The notes under the pieces are model-generated. The model was not told the origin of the DNA and searched no databases. It saw only the letters and a program-made list of their open reading frames with translations. Of a stretch of DNA of 64,000 nt, positions 16,100 to 23,962 are shown in pieces; the first letter of the stretch is position 1, and every line of letters begins with the position of its first letter. The DNA comes from Burkholderia sp. IMCC1007. Its GTDB lineage: Bacteria; Pseudomonadota; Gammaproteobacteria; Burkholderiales; Burkholderiaceae. The stretch covers positions 1 through 64,000 of the forward strand of contig NZ_JAPVQY010000001.1 in assembly GCF_027257875.1 (NCBI RefSeq), given 5' to 3'. The position numbers and the translations under genes were made by a program.

Positions 16100-17131
16100 A
16101 TGACTACCTTCACCCGGCGGCGCTTTCTGCAAACGGCATCCGCGGCCACGCTCGCGGTCGCGGGCGGTTTGCCGGAGCTCGCCCGCGCGGCGCAGCCGAG
16201 CGTGACGCTGCGCTGCTCGTCGTCGATGCCGGCCGACCAGAACGCCGCGCATTACGTGTGGTACGAGCGCCTCGCCGCGAACCTGAAGGCGAGCGTCGGT
16301 GACGCGATCCGGGTCGACTACTTTCCGAACAGCCAGCTCGGCAAGGAGAGCGACGTCGCGCAGCAGGTGAAGATCGGGTCGATCGACATGATGATCGCCG
16401 GGTCGTCGATCTGGGCGACGGTCGCGCCGGAGCTCGGCATGCTCGATCTCGGCTACCTGTTCGACAGCTATGCGCACGTCGCGAAGGCGCTCGACGGTCC
16501 GGTCGGCACCAGCCTGAACGCGCTGCTGCAAAAGCGCTCGGGCTGTTCGGTGCTGACGTGGGGCTCGCACTTCGGCGGGCGCTGCGTATTCACCAAGCAG
16601 CCCGTCACGGCGCTGCAGGGCGTGAAGGGCACGAAGCTGCGCGTGCTGCCGACGCCGGCGTTCATGGACACCTTCAAGGTGATGGGCGCGGTGCCGACGC
16701 CGATTCCGTTCGGCGAGCTGTACATGGCCGTGCAGACGGGCGTCGTCGACGGGCTCGAGCACGATCCGGCCACCGTGCTCGCGAGCCGCTTCGACGAGAT
16801 CGTCAAGTCGTGCTGGCAATCGCACCACGTGTTCGCGGCGATGACGGTGGTGATGGGGCGGCGCGCGCTCGACCGGATCCCCGCGAACCTGCGCCCGGCG
16901 TTCGATCGCGCGGTGGCCGATGCGACCGTGCAGCAGCGCGCGATTGCGACGCAGAAGGCCGCGCAGGCCGAGCAGGCGTTGAAGCAGCACGGGATGACGT
17001 TCCATCCGATCGCGGACGCCGAGCGCACGGCGCTGCGGCAGGCGATGCACGACCGGCTCTACGTGCCGTTCGCGAAGCAGTATCCGGCGACCGCGTCGCT
17101 GTTTCCGGCGATCGCCGCCGCGCGGGGTTGA
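16100..17131 (+). CDS. dctP: TRAP transporter substrate-binding protein (DctP family), Tat-exported
   Basis: A 343-residue periplasmic solute receptor. The N-terminus carries a twin-arginine signal (R-R-R-F-L-Q-T-A) followed by a hydrophobic stretch and an A-R-A-A cleavage site near residue 31. The mature protein shows the DctP pattern: P-N-S-Q-L-G-K-E-S-D near 79-88, then L-R-V-L-P-T-P and an F-G-E-L-Y-M-A-V-Q-T-G-V-V-D-G block where the conserved Arg and Asn-type carboxylate contacts lie. It hands a carboxylate ligand to the QM permease encoded three bases downstream. Tat export suggests that it folds in the cytoplasm. A LacI-type operator lies just upstream. Confidence 0.9.
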   Translation: MTTFTRRRFLQTASAATLAVAGGLPELARAAQPSVTLRCSSSMPADQNAAHYVWYERLAANLKASVGDAIRVDYFPNSQLGKESDVAQQVKIGSIDMMIAGSSIWATVAPELGMLDLGYLFDSYAHVAKALDGPVGTSLNALLQKRSGCSVLTWGSHFGGRCVFTKQPVTALQGVKGTKLRVLPTPAFMDTFKVMGAVPTPIPFGELYMAVQTGVVDGLEHDPATVLASRFDEIVKSCWQSHHVFAAMTVVMGRRALDRIPANLRPAFDRAVADATVQQRAIATQKAAQAEQALKQHGMTFHPIADAERTALRQAMHDRLYVPFAKQYPATASLFPAIAAARG

Positions 17132-17134
17132 GCG

Positions 17135-19021
17135 ATGGATACCGGTTCCGTCTCGAGCGCCATGCCGGCGGCCGGCGCAAGCCGTCCGGCCCGCATCGCG
17201 TCGCGCACGCTGGACACGGCGATGCGCTGGATCGAATACGTGTCGGCGGCGGTGCTGGCCGCCGACGTGCTGGTCGTGTTCGTGTCGGTCGTCTTTCGCT
17301 ATTTCCTGCACGATCCGGTCGACTGGGCTGAGGAGGTCGCGAGCGCGCTGATGATCGTGCTGGTGTTCTTCGGCGCGGCGACGGTGCTGGGACGCAGCCA
17401 GCACGTCGGCATCGACCTGTTCCGCCGCCGGCTGCCGGCAAACTGGCAGCGCGCGCTCGTGCAGATCGGGCACTGGATCGTCGCGGCGGTGTCGCTGAAC
17501 CTGCTGGTGTCGTCGTGGCAACTGCTCGGCGATTCGTACGGCCAGCTGACCACCGGCGGCCTGCCGGGCTGGATCAACGTGTATCCGATGATGTTCGGCG
17601 CACTGTTCATGAGCGTGTTCGCGCTGGCGAACGCATTGAACGCGCCGCGCCGCCGCGTGATCGGCACGCTCGCGTGCTGCGCGATGCTCGCGGGCGCCGT
17701 GTACGGCTGGAATGCGCTGCAGCCGGAGCATCCGATCGCACCGGGCGCGCTGCTGATCGCCGGCTTCGTCGGCGGGCTCGTGCTGGGCGTGCCGATCGGC
17801 TTCGTGCTCGCGTTCTCCGCGCTGCTGTATTTCCTCGCCGATCCGACGCTGCCGCTGCTCGTCTACTCGCAGCAGGTGATGGCCGGCGCCGATCACTTCG
17901 TGCTGCTCGCGGTGCCGTTCTTCGTGCTCGCCGGCTTGCTGATGGAGTCGAACGGGATGTCGGCACGGCTCGTCGAATTGCTGCTGCGGATGTTCGGACG
18001 CGTGCGCGGCGGCCTCGGGCTGATCGTGATCTTCGCGACGGCGTGCTTTTCCGGCGTATCGGGTTCGAAGCTGGCCGACATCGCGGCAGTCGGCGGCGTC
18101 GTGATGCCGGCCGTGCGCCGCGCACGCCAGGACCCGGACGAAACCGCGGCGCTGCTCGCGTGCAGCGCGGTGATGGCCGAGACGATTCCGCCGTGCGTGA
18201 ACATGATCATCATGGGTTTCGTCGCGAACATCTCGATCGCGGGGCTGTTCCTCGCGGGGATCGTGCCGGCGGCCGTGCTGGCCGCGTCGCTGGCCGTCGT
18301 GACCGTGATCTGCGGACGCCGGATCGACATCGACGCGGTGTTTGCCGAGCGTCGCGCATGGCTGCCGCTCGCGGGCGGCGCGCTCGTCGCGCTGATCATG
18401 GTCGCGATGATCGGCAAGGGCGTGACGTCGGGCATCGCGACGTCGACGGAAGTGTCCGCGTTCGCGGTGGTCTATGCGCTGGTGGTCGGCTGGGCGGCGT
18501 TCCGCGAATTGTCGTGGCGCTCGGTCGGCCGCGTGTTCGTGCGTGCGGCGTCGATGGCGAGCGGTATCCTGTTCATCGTCGCGGCGGCGTCGAGCGTGTC
18601 GTTCGCGCTGTCCATCGAGCAGATTCCGGCGCGCGTCTCGGGCACAATGACCGCGTTCGCCCATCAGTACGGCTCGACGGCATTCCTGCTGCTGGCGGCG
18701 CTGCTGATGATCGTGTTCGGCGCGGTACTCGAAGGCGCGCCCGCGCTGATCATCTTCGGGCCGCTGCTCGCGCCGATCGCGCTGCAGCTCGGCATCAACC
18801 CGCTGCACTTCGGCACGGTCGTGGTGGTGGCGATGGGGCTTGGATTGTTCGCGCCGCCCGTCGGGCTCGGCCTGTTCACGACCTGCGCGATCACGGGCAC
18901 CGAGCTCGGGCGCGTTGCGCGGCCGATGGTGAAATACCTGCTGGTGCTGTTCGCCGCCCTGGTGGCGCTGATCTTCGCACCGGCGTTTTCGTTGTGGCTG
19001 CCGGCCCATTTCGGCCTGTAG
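17135..19021 (+). CDS. TRAP transporter fused small and large permease subunits (DctQM)
   Basis: A 628-residue membrane protein that fuses the two TRAP permease subunits, as in sialic-acid SiaQM. Residues about 25-170 are the DctQ part (four helices, with F-R-Y-F-L-H-D-P-V-D-W-A-E-E-V and the G-I-D-L segment). Residues about 200-628 are the DctM part, with the A-V-P-F-F-V-L-A-G motif, F-S-G-V-S-G-S-K-L-A-D and a late A-P-P-V-G-L-G-L-F motif. It uses a sodium gradient to import the solute delivered by the neighbouring DctP. The fusion is a known variant of the family. Confidence 0.9.
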   Translation: MDTGSVSSAMPAAGASRPARIASRTLDTAMRWIEYVSAAVLAADVLVVFVSVVFRYFLHDPVDWAEEVASALMIVLVFFGAATVLGRSQHVGIDLFRRRLPANWQRALVQIGHWIVAAVSLNLLVSSWQLLGDSYGQLTTGGLPGWINVYPMMFGALFMSVFALANALNAPRRRVIGTLACCAMLAGAVYGWNALQPEHPIAPGALLIAGFVGGLVLGVPIGFVLAFSALLYFLADPTLPLLVYSQQVMAGADHFVLLAVPFFVLAGLLMESNGMSARLVELLLRMFGRVRGGLGLIVIFATACFSGVSGSKLADIAAVGGVVMPAVRRARQDPDETAALLACSAVMAETIPPCVNMIIMGFVANISIAGLFLAGIVPAAVLAASLAVVTVICGRRIDIDAVFAERRAWLPLAGGALVALIMVAMIGKGVTSGIATSTEVSAFAVVYALVVGWAAFRELSWRSVGRVFVRAASMASGILFIVAAASSVSFALSIEQIPARVSGTMTAFAHQYGSTAFLLLAALLMIVFGAVLEGAPALIIFGPLLAPIALQLGINPLHFGTVVVVAMGLGLFAPPVGLGLFTTCAITGTELGRVARPMVKYLLVLFAALVALIFAPAFSLWLPAHFGL

Positions 19022-19041
19022 CCCGTTCAATGCAAGACGAC

Positions 19042-20112
19042 ATGAGTACGATTCAGGACGTGGCCCGTCATGCGGCCGTTTCGGTCAGCACGGTTTCGAA
19101 CGTGCTCAACGGCCGCACCGATCAGATGAAGCCGGAGACGCTCGAACGCGTGAAGGCGTCGATGGACGCGCTGCAATACCGGCCGAGCACGCTCGCACGC
19201 CAGCTCAAGACGGGGCAGACGCCGCTCGTCGGGCTGCTGGTGCCGTCGATGGCCAATCCGATGTACGGCTACATCGCGCGCGAGATCGAAGCGTGTGCGC
19301 AGGAGCAGTACGGTCATCGCGTGCTGATCGGCAACACGTATCGCGATGCCGGCAAGGAGGCGTCGTTCTTCGACGACCTGTTCGCGCACGGCGTGCGGCG
19401 CGTGATCGTGATTTCGTCGCTCGCCGACGAAAGCCACCTCGAGCGCGCGGCCGAACGCGGGATGACGGTGGTCAGCTACGACCGCCGCGCGACGCCCGGC
19501 GAGCAATCGCGGGTCGATCACGTGACGGCCGACAACGAGGCGGCCGCGCGGCTCGCGACCGGCTGCCTCGTGGCCGCCGGCCATACGCGGCTCGCGTTCG
19601 CGACGGTGGCCGGCATCACCGTGAGTCGCAGCGACAAGATTCGCGGCTTTCTGTCGGTGGCGCGCGATGCGGGCGTCGACGCGCGCGTGCTCGACGGCGG
19701 TCCGGCGAACGAATACGGCGACGCGGTGATCGTCGACGTCGGTCGCGCGCTCGGCGCCGCGCTCGCGGCCGACCCGGCGCGGCCGACCGGCATCGTCGCG
19801 GTCAACGACCTGTTCGCGCTCGGCCTGATGGCCGGGCTGCGCGACGGCGGCTTGCGGGTGCCCGACGATGTGTCGGTCGTGGGGATGGACGGTCATTTCC
19901 TGTCGGCGATCTCGTCGCCGGCACTGACCACGGTGCAGTTGCCCGTCCCCGACATGGCCGCGGAGATGGTGCGCCGCGTGATGCGGCACGACGGCGATGC
20001 GTCGGCGGGGCCCGGGCAGTGCGTGTTTGCGGGCGTCACGCTCGTGGAACGCGCGTCGGTTGCGCCGCCGCCGCATGCGCATGCGGTCGGCGCTGACGGA
20101 GGTCGGGCATGA
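19042..20112 (+). CDS. LacI-family regulator of the TRAP operon
   Basis: A 356-residue repressor. The N-terminal helix-turn-helix is textbook (S-T-I-Q-D-V-A-R-H-A-A-V-S-V-S-T-V-S-N-V-L-N), followed by the hinge with R-P-S-T-L-A-R-Q-L and a periplasmic-binding-protein-like sensor domain. I chose the ATG at 19042; the ATG four codons earlier (19030) is also possible. It sits inside the five-gene operon it probably represses through the palindrome at 16039-16065. Its stop overlaps the next start by four bases (ATGA). The effector is probably the transported acid or an early breakdown product. Confidence 0.88.
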   Translation: MSTIQDVARHAAVSVSTVSNVLNGRTDQMKPETLERVKASMDALQYRPSTLARQLKTGQTPLVGLLVPSMANPMYGYIAREIEACAQEQYGHRVLIGNTYRDAGKEASFFDDLFAHGVRRVIVISSLADESHLERAAERGMTVVSYDRRATPGEQSRVDHVTADNEAAARLATGCLVAAGHTRLAFATVAGITVSRSDKIRGFLSVARDAGVDARVLDGGPANEYGDAVIVDVGRALGAALAADPARPTGIVAVNDLFALGLMAGLRDGGLRVPDDVSVVGMDGHFLSAISSPALTTVQLPVPDMAAEMVRRVMRHDGDASAGPGQCVFAGVTLVERASVAPPPHAHAVGADGGRA

Positions 20113-21131
20113 CGCGCGTCTACGTCACGCATCCGTCCGGGATGCTCGATCACTACTTTGGCGCGAAGGCGCTGCGCGCGCTGCGGGCGATCGCGGACGT
20201 CACGTGCAATCCGCTGGACCGCGAACTCGGCACGGACGAGCTGATCGCCGCCGCGCACGAATGTGACGCGATCATCGCGTACCGGCAGACGCCGGCGCCG
20301 CGTGCGTTGTTCGACGGGTTGCCCGCGCTCGCCGCGTTCCTGCGCTGCGCCGTCGACATCCGGACCGTCGACGTCGCCGCGGCGAGCGCATCCGGCGTGC
20401 TGGTCACGCAGGCGAGCCCCGGCTTCGGGCCGGCCGTCGCCGAATGGGTGATCGGCGCGATGATCGACCTCGCGCGCGGCATCGGCGGCTATGCGAACGC
20501 GTACCACCGTGGCGCACCGCCGGTGCCGCTGATGGGCCGCGAATTGCGCGGCAGCACGCTCGGTGTGGTCGGCTATGGGCAGATCGCGCGCCGTCTCGCG
20601 CCGGTCGCGACCGCGCTCGGGATGCGCGTGCTGGTGAGCGACCCATACGTGCGGGTCGACGCACCGCCGCTCGAACAGGTCGATTGGGCGACCTTGCTGC
20701 GCGACGCCGATTACGTCGTATGCCTCGCGCCGGCGACGCCGGCGACCGCGAACCTGTTCGATGCGCGCGCGTTCGCCGCGATGAAGCCCGGTGCGTGTTT
20801 CGTCAATGCGTCGCGCGGCGAGCTCGTCGACGAGCAGGCGCTTGCCGATGCGCTCGACGGCGGCCGGCTGGCCGGTTGCGCGCTCGATGTCGGCCGTGCG
20901 GCGGACCAGATGCCGACGCCCGCGCTCGCCGCGCATCCGCGCGTGATCGCCACACCGCATATCGGCGGGCTCACGCGGCCGGCGGTCGAGCATCAGGCGC
21001 TGGAGACGGTCGAGCAACTCGCCGCGCTGCACGCCGGGCGCGTGCCGAATGGCGCGGTCAACGCCGCACATGCGACGCGACTCGAACGCTGGCGTTCGGC
21101 GGACACGTCCGCCGTGCGGGGCGGCGCATGA
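20109..21131 (+). CDS. D-2-hydroxyacid dehydrogenase family protein with altered catalytic triad
   Basis: A 340-residue member of the D-2-hydroxyacid dehydrogenase family. The NAD-binding block reads V-V-G-Y-G-Q-I-A near residues 153-160, Arg236 lies in N-A-S-R-G-E-L-V-D-E and His284 in T-P-H-I-G-G. The usual Glu of the D-V-F-x-x-E-P motif is missing: the sequence reads D-V-G-R-A-A-D-Q-M-P, with Asp266 nearby. This variant seems to define a subgroup, so the reaction may differ from classical reductases. Its start overlaps the LacI stop and its own stop overlaps the next start, implying translational coupling in the TRAP operon. Confidence 0.85.
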   Translation: MTRVYVTHPSGMLDHYFGAKALRALRAIADVTCNPLDRELGTDELIAAAHECDAIIAYRQTPAPRALFDGLPALAAFLRCAVDIRTVDVAAASASGVLVTQASPGFGPAVAEWVIGAMIDLARGIGGYANAYHRGAPPVPLMGRELRGSTLGVVGYGQIARRLAPVATALGMRVLVSDPYVRVDAPPLEQVDWATLLRDADYVVCLAPATPATANLFDARAFAAMKPGACFVNASRGELVDEQALADALDGGRLAGCALDVGRAADQMPTPALAAHPRVIATPHIGGLTRPAVEHQALETVEQLAALHAGRVPNGAVNAAHATRLERWRSADTSAVRGGA

Positions 21132-21985
21132 TGACGCGCGACGACGGCGGCATGCAGACCTCGCACGCGTGCGATTGCCATATCCACATCTACGACGATG
21201 CATATCCGCTCGCGCCGACAGCGACGTTTCGTCCGCCGCACGCGCCGGTGGATGCGTATCGGCGCGTGCAACAGGCGCTGGGTGTTGCGCGCGTCGTCGT
21301 GGTGCAGCCGACCGGCTATGGCTTCGACAACCGCTGCACGCTCGCGGCGCTGGCCGCGCTCGGCCCGCAGGCGCGGGGCGTGGCGACGGTGCCGGCCGAC
21401 GTGCCGGATGCCGAACTCGAGCGGCTGCACGCGGCGGGTATCCGCGGTGCGCGGTTCATGACGTTGTCGGGCGGCACGTCGCGATGGGACGAACTGGACC
21501 GGCTGGCCGCGCGGATCGCGCCGCTCGGCTGGCACATCGACCTGCAGCTCGACGGCCGCACGCTGCCGGACGTCGAGCCGGCCCTGGCGTCGCTGCCCGC
21601 GCGCATCGTGATCGATCACACGGGCAAGTTCCTGACACCGGTCGCACCCGACGCGCCCGCATTCGTCGCGCTGCGGCGGCTGCTCGATCGCGGCCACGTG
21701 TGGGTGAAGCTGTCCGCGCCTTACGAAACGTCGCGATCCGGTGCGCCGGGTTATGACGACGTTGCACGCCTCGCGACCGTGCTCTCGCGCGAGCATACGG
21801 CGCGCTGCGTGTGGGGCAGCAACTGGCCGCACCCGAACGCGTCGCCGCTGCCGGACGATGCGCACCTGCTCGGCTGGCTGCACGCATGTACGGCGGACGA
21901 TGCGGCGGCCCGCGCAATTCTCGTCGACAATCCGGCGGTGCTGTACGGATTCGATACGGGCGCCGCGAGCGGGCCCGCGACGTAA
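21128..21985 (+). CDS. Amidohydrolase-superfamily lactonase/isomerase (LigI/GLI-like, COG3618)
   Basis: A 285-residue TIM-barrel protein of the family containing 2-pyrone-4,6-dicarboxylate lactonase (LigI) and galactaro-delta-lactone isomerase (GLI). The N-terminal H-I-H pair (His18, His20) follows C-D-C. The late motif reads W-G-S-N-W-P-H-P, so the general-base Asp of hydrolytic members is Asn232. From memory, GLI likewise lacks a bound metal and uses a changed residue here, so an isomerase or lactone-handling role is plausible. As last gene of a TRAP/LacI/dehydrogenase operon it probably acts on a sugar-acid lactone. The start codon overlaps the preceding stop. Confidence 0.8.
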   Translation: MMTRDDGGMQTSHACDCHIHIYDDAYPLAPTATFRPPHAPVDAYRRVQQALGVARVVVVQPTGYGFDNRCTLAALAALGPQARGVATVPADVPDAELERLHAAGIRGARFMTLSGGTSRWDELDRLAARIAPLGWHIDLQLDGRTLPDVEPALASLPARIVIDHTGKFLTPVAPDAPAFVALRRLLDRGHVWVKLSAPYETSRSGAPGYDDVARLATVLSREHTARCVWGSNWPHPNASPLPDDAHLLGWLHACTADDAAARAILVDNPAVLYGFDTGAASGPAT

Positions 21986-22086
21986 CGCGCGGTTGGCCGG
22001 CCGCGCGGGCCGTTTCGATCGCAGGCGAGCGATCCTGACCGAGCGCGGCGAATCGCGCTAGTGGTCACATCCTTATTGTTCTGAAC

Positions 22087-22290
22087 GCGAACCTGATCGC
22101 GGCCGGCCAGCATCGGCTGATTCCGGTTTGCTAGCCGCGGTGTGAGTGTGGAGCGGGGCAGGCAACGCAGCGGAAGGTGAAGCGATGCGCGCGAACCTGA
22201 TCGTGGCCGGCCAGCATCGGTTGATTCCGGTCCGCGAGCCGCGGTGTGCGTGCGAAGCCCGGCAGGCAACGCAGCGGAAGGTGAAGCGAC
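22087..22290. repeat. Tandem duplication, two units of 104 bp
   Basis: The segment starting GCGAACCTGATCG at 22087 recurs at 22191, and the shared tail GGCAACGCAGCGGAAGGTGA keeps the same 104-base offset. The copies differ at scattered positions, so the duplication is not recent. Both copies lie in the 352-base gene-free gap (21986-22337), ending at the terminator hairpin. No coding potential is evident. Confidence 0.8.
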
Positions 22291-22327
22291 GCGGGGGCCC
22301 GGCGGAGCGTATCCGCCGGGCCCCCGC
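22291..22327 (-). terminator. Strong hairpin terminator of the antiporter gene
   Basis: A perfect 16-base-pair stem (GCGGGGGCCCGGCGGA with its complement) around a five-base loop lies eleven bases past the antiporter stop on the minus strand. The flanks lack a T-run, so it may act through stem strength or serve both directions. Confidence 0.6.
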
Positions 22328-22337
22328 GCGTTGTGGA

Positions 22338-23426
22338 TCAGTGCGTGATCGACAGGAACAGATAGGCCGCGAACAGCGCCAGGTGCACGACGCCGTGCAG
22401 CACCGTCGTGCGCCCCTGACTGAGGGTGAGCGTACTGACCAGTAGCGTGAGGGCCAGCAGCACGGTTTCCATCGCGCCGATGCCGAGCGTGAGCGGCTGG
22501 CCGACCCAGATGAACACGGCCGCGACGGTCGGGATCGTGAGCCCGATGCTCGCGAGCGCCGAACCGAGCGCGAGATTCATGCTGGTCTGCAGGCGGTTCG
22601 CGCGTGCGGCCGTGACGGCAGCCAGCCCTTCGGGCAGCAGCACGAGCGCGGCGATCACGATGCCGACCGCGGCTTCGGGCGCCCCCAGCTTCAGCACCGC
22701 ATGCTCGACGGCCGGCGAGAGCAGCTTCGCGAGCAGCACGACCGCGACGAGGCTCGCGAACAGCAGCACCATGCTGACGACCGCGGTGCGGTTGCTCGGT
22801 GCCGCCGCGTGCACCGTTTCGTTCGCGCTGTCGTGCGCGGCAAGGAAATAGTCGCGATGGCGCACGGTCTGCACGAACACGAAGGCGCCGTACAGCACGA
22901 GCGATGCGACGCCCGCGAACGCGAGCTGCGATTTCGAAAAGAACGGGCCCGGCGCGGCGCTCAGATAGTTCGGCATCACGAGCGACAGCACCGACAGCGA
23001 CGCGAGCACCGCGAGCGCCTTGCTCGCGCCGCGCCCCTGGAAATCCTGTTCGCCGTGCTTCCACGCACCGACCAGCAGGCAGATGCCGACGATCCCGTTG
23101 CAGATGATCATCACCGCGGCGAACACGGTATCGCGCGCGAGGCCCGACTTCTCGGGGCCGGCGCCGAGCATGACCGACACGATCAGCGCGACTTCGATGA
23201 TGGTCACGGCGACCGCGAGCACGAGCGTGCCGAACGGCTCGCCGACGCGGTGCGCGACGACTTCGGCGTGATGGACGGCGGCGAACACGGCGCCGGCGAG
23301 GGCGGCGGCGAACAGCGCGATGACGAGGCCTTCGGCCGGCACGACGCGCGACAGCGCGAGTACCAGCCATGCGGCAAGCGGGGCCCAGAGGGTCCAGCGC
23401 GGGAGCTGGTTGGACGAGAGCGGCAT
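22338..23426 (-). CDS. ChaA-like Ca2+(Na+)/H+ antiporter
   Basis: A 362-residue membrane protein with about eleven helices of the cation/Ca2+ exchanger superfamily. Both alpha repeats are visible: G-E-P-F-G-T-L-V-L-A-V-A-V-T-I-I-E-V near residues 62-79, and L-L-P-E-G-L-A-A-V-T-A-A-R-A-N with N-L-A-L-G-S-A-L-A-S-I-G near 265-300, each with its conserved acidic residue. Family members such as E. coli ChaA export calcium, sodium or potassium against protons at high pH or salt. It is transcribed alone, away from the paa-type operon, with a strong hairpin after its stop. Confidence 0.88.
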   Translation of the reverse strand: MPLSSNQLPRWTLWAPLAAWLVLALSRVVPAEGLVIALFAAALAGAVFAAVHHAEVVAHRVGEPFGTLVLAVAVTIIEVALIVSVMLGAGPEKSGLARDTVFAAVMIICNGIVGICLLVGAWKHGEQDFQGRGASKALAVLASLSVLSLVMPNYLSAAPGPFFSKSQLAFAGVASLVLYGAFVFVQTVRHRDYFLAAHDSANETVHAAAPSNRTAVVSMVLLFASLVAVVLLAKLLSPAVEHAVLKLGAPEAAVGIVIAALVLLPEGLAAVTAARANRLQTSMNLALGSALASIGLTIPTVAAVFIWVGQPLTLGIGAMETVLLALTLLVSTLTLSQGRTTVLHGVVHLALFAAYLFLSITH

Positions 23427-23906
23427 GGACGGTTTCCTATGCGAGTGGCGGCGCGCGACGCGCCGTCACGGGTTGACGAAGCCCGGCCGGATGATCCGCC
23501 GAACGAGGACGATGAAACGGATGAGCGGGTGCTGCGTGGGTTCGCCGCGATGACGCGGCGAGGGGCGCGGGCGGGCCGAAGCCCGTCGCTGGGTGAAACT
23601 GAAACGGCCCGATGCGGGCGGCCGCCGATCGCGCGGTGCCGGCACGTGACGAGCTGCAAACCCGCGATGCGACCCCGGATGGATGATGGGCGATCGCGGG
23701 CAGCAGTGGCGTGACATGCAGTTTCCCCGTGAAATCCGGCGGTTTGTCGAATTTTATCAGGCGTTCGGGGGCTACTATCTCACATTAGATCGCTTTCATT
23801 GACCTTTCGGTTTGCAAAAAGTGCCCTGACCGTTCGATTTTTTTGCTTTGCAGTTTCCGTAACGGTCTATTGCACGACAAATTCGGGCTCGCCCTGACAT
23901 AAATCT

Positions 23907-23927
23907 ACCGACCGGTCGGTTTATAAT
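23907..23927 (+). promoter_or_regulatory. TetR-type operator overlapping the paaH promoter
   Basis: ACCGACCGGTCGGT at 23907-23920 is a perfect 14-base palindrome directly followed by a consensus -10 hexamer TATAAT at 23922-23927, 36 bases before the paaH start. A repressor here would occlude RNA polymerase. The motif resembles the TetR-family operators (PaaR/fatty-acid type) described for beta-proteobacterial acyl-CoA pathways. Possible half-sites (ACCTTTCGGT, GACCGTTCG) lie further upstream. The rest of the 536-base gap 23427-23962 shows no gene. Confidence 0.7.
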
Positions 23928-23962
23928 CGCTCGCACTTTCACTTCATGACGGATCGCAAGCG

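Noticed and set aside
16052-19030. 992-residue open frame on the minus strand opposite the TRAP genes
   Set aside because: It is an antisense shadow of dctP and dctQM caused by GC-rich third positions. Its translation is Arg/His/Gln-rich with no domain, whereas the plus-strand frames match known families throughout.
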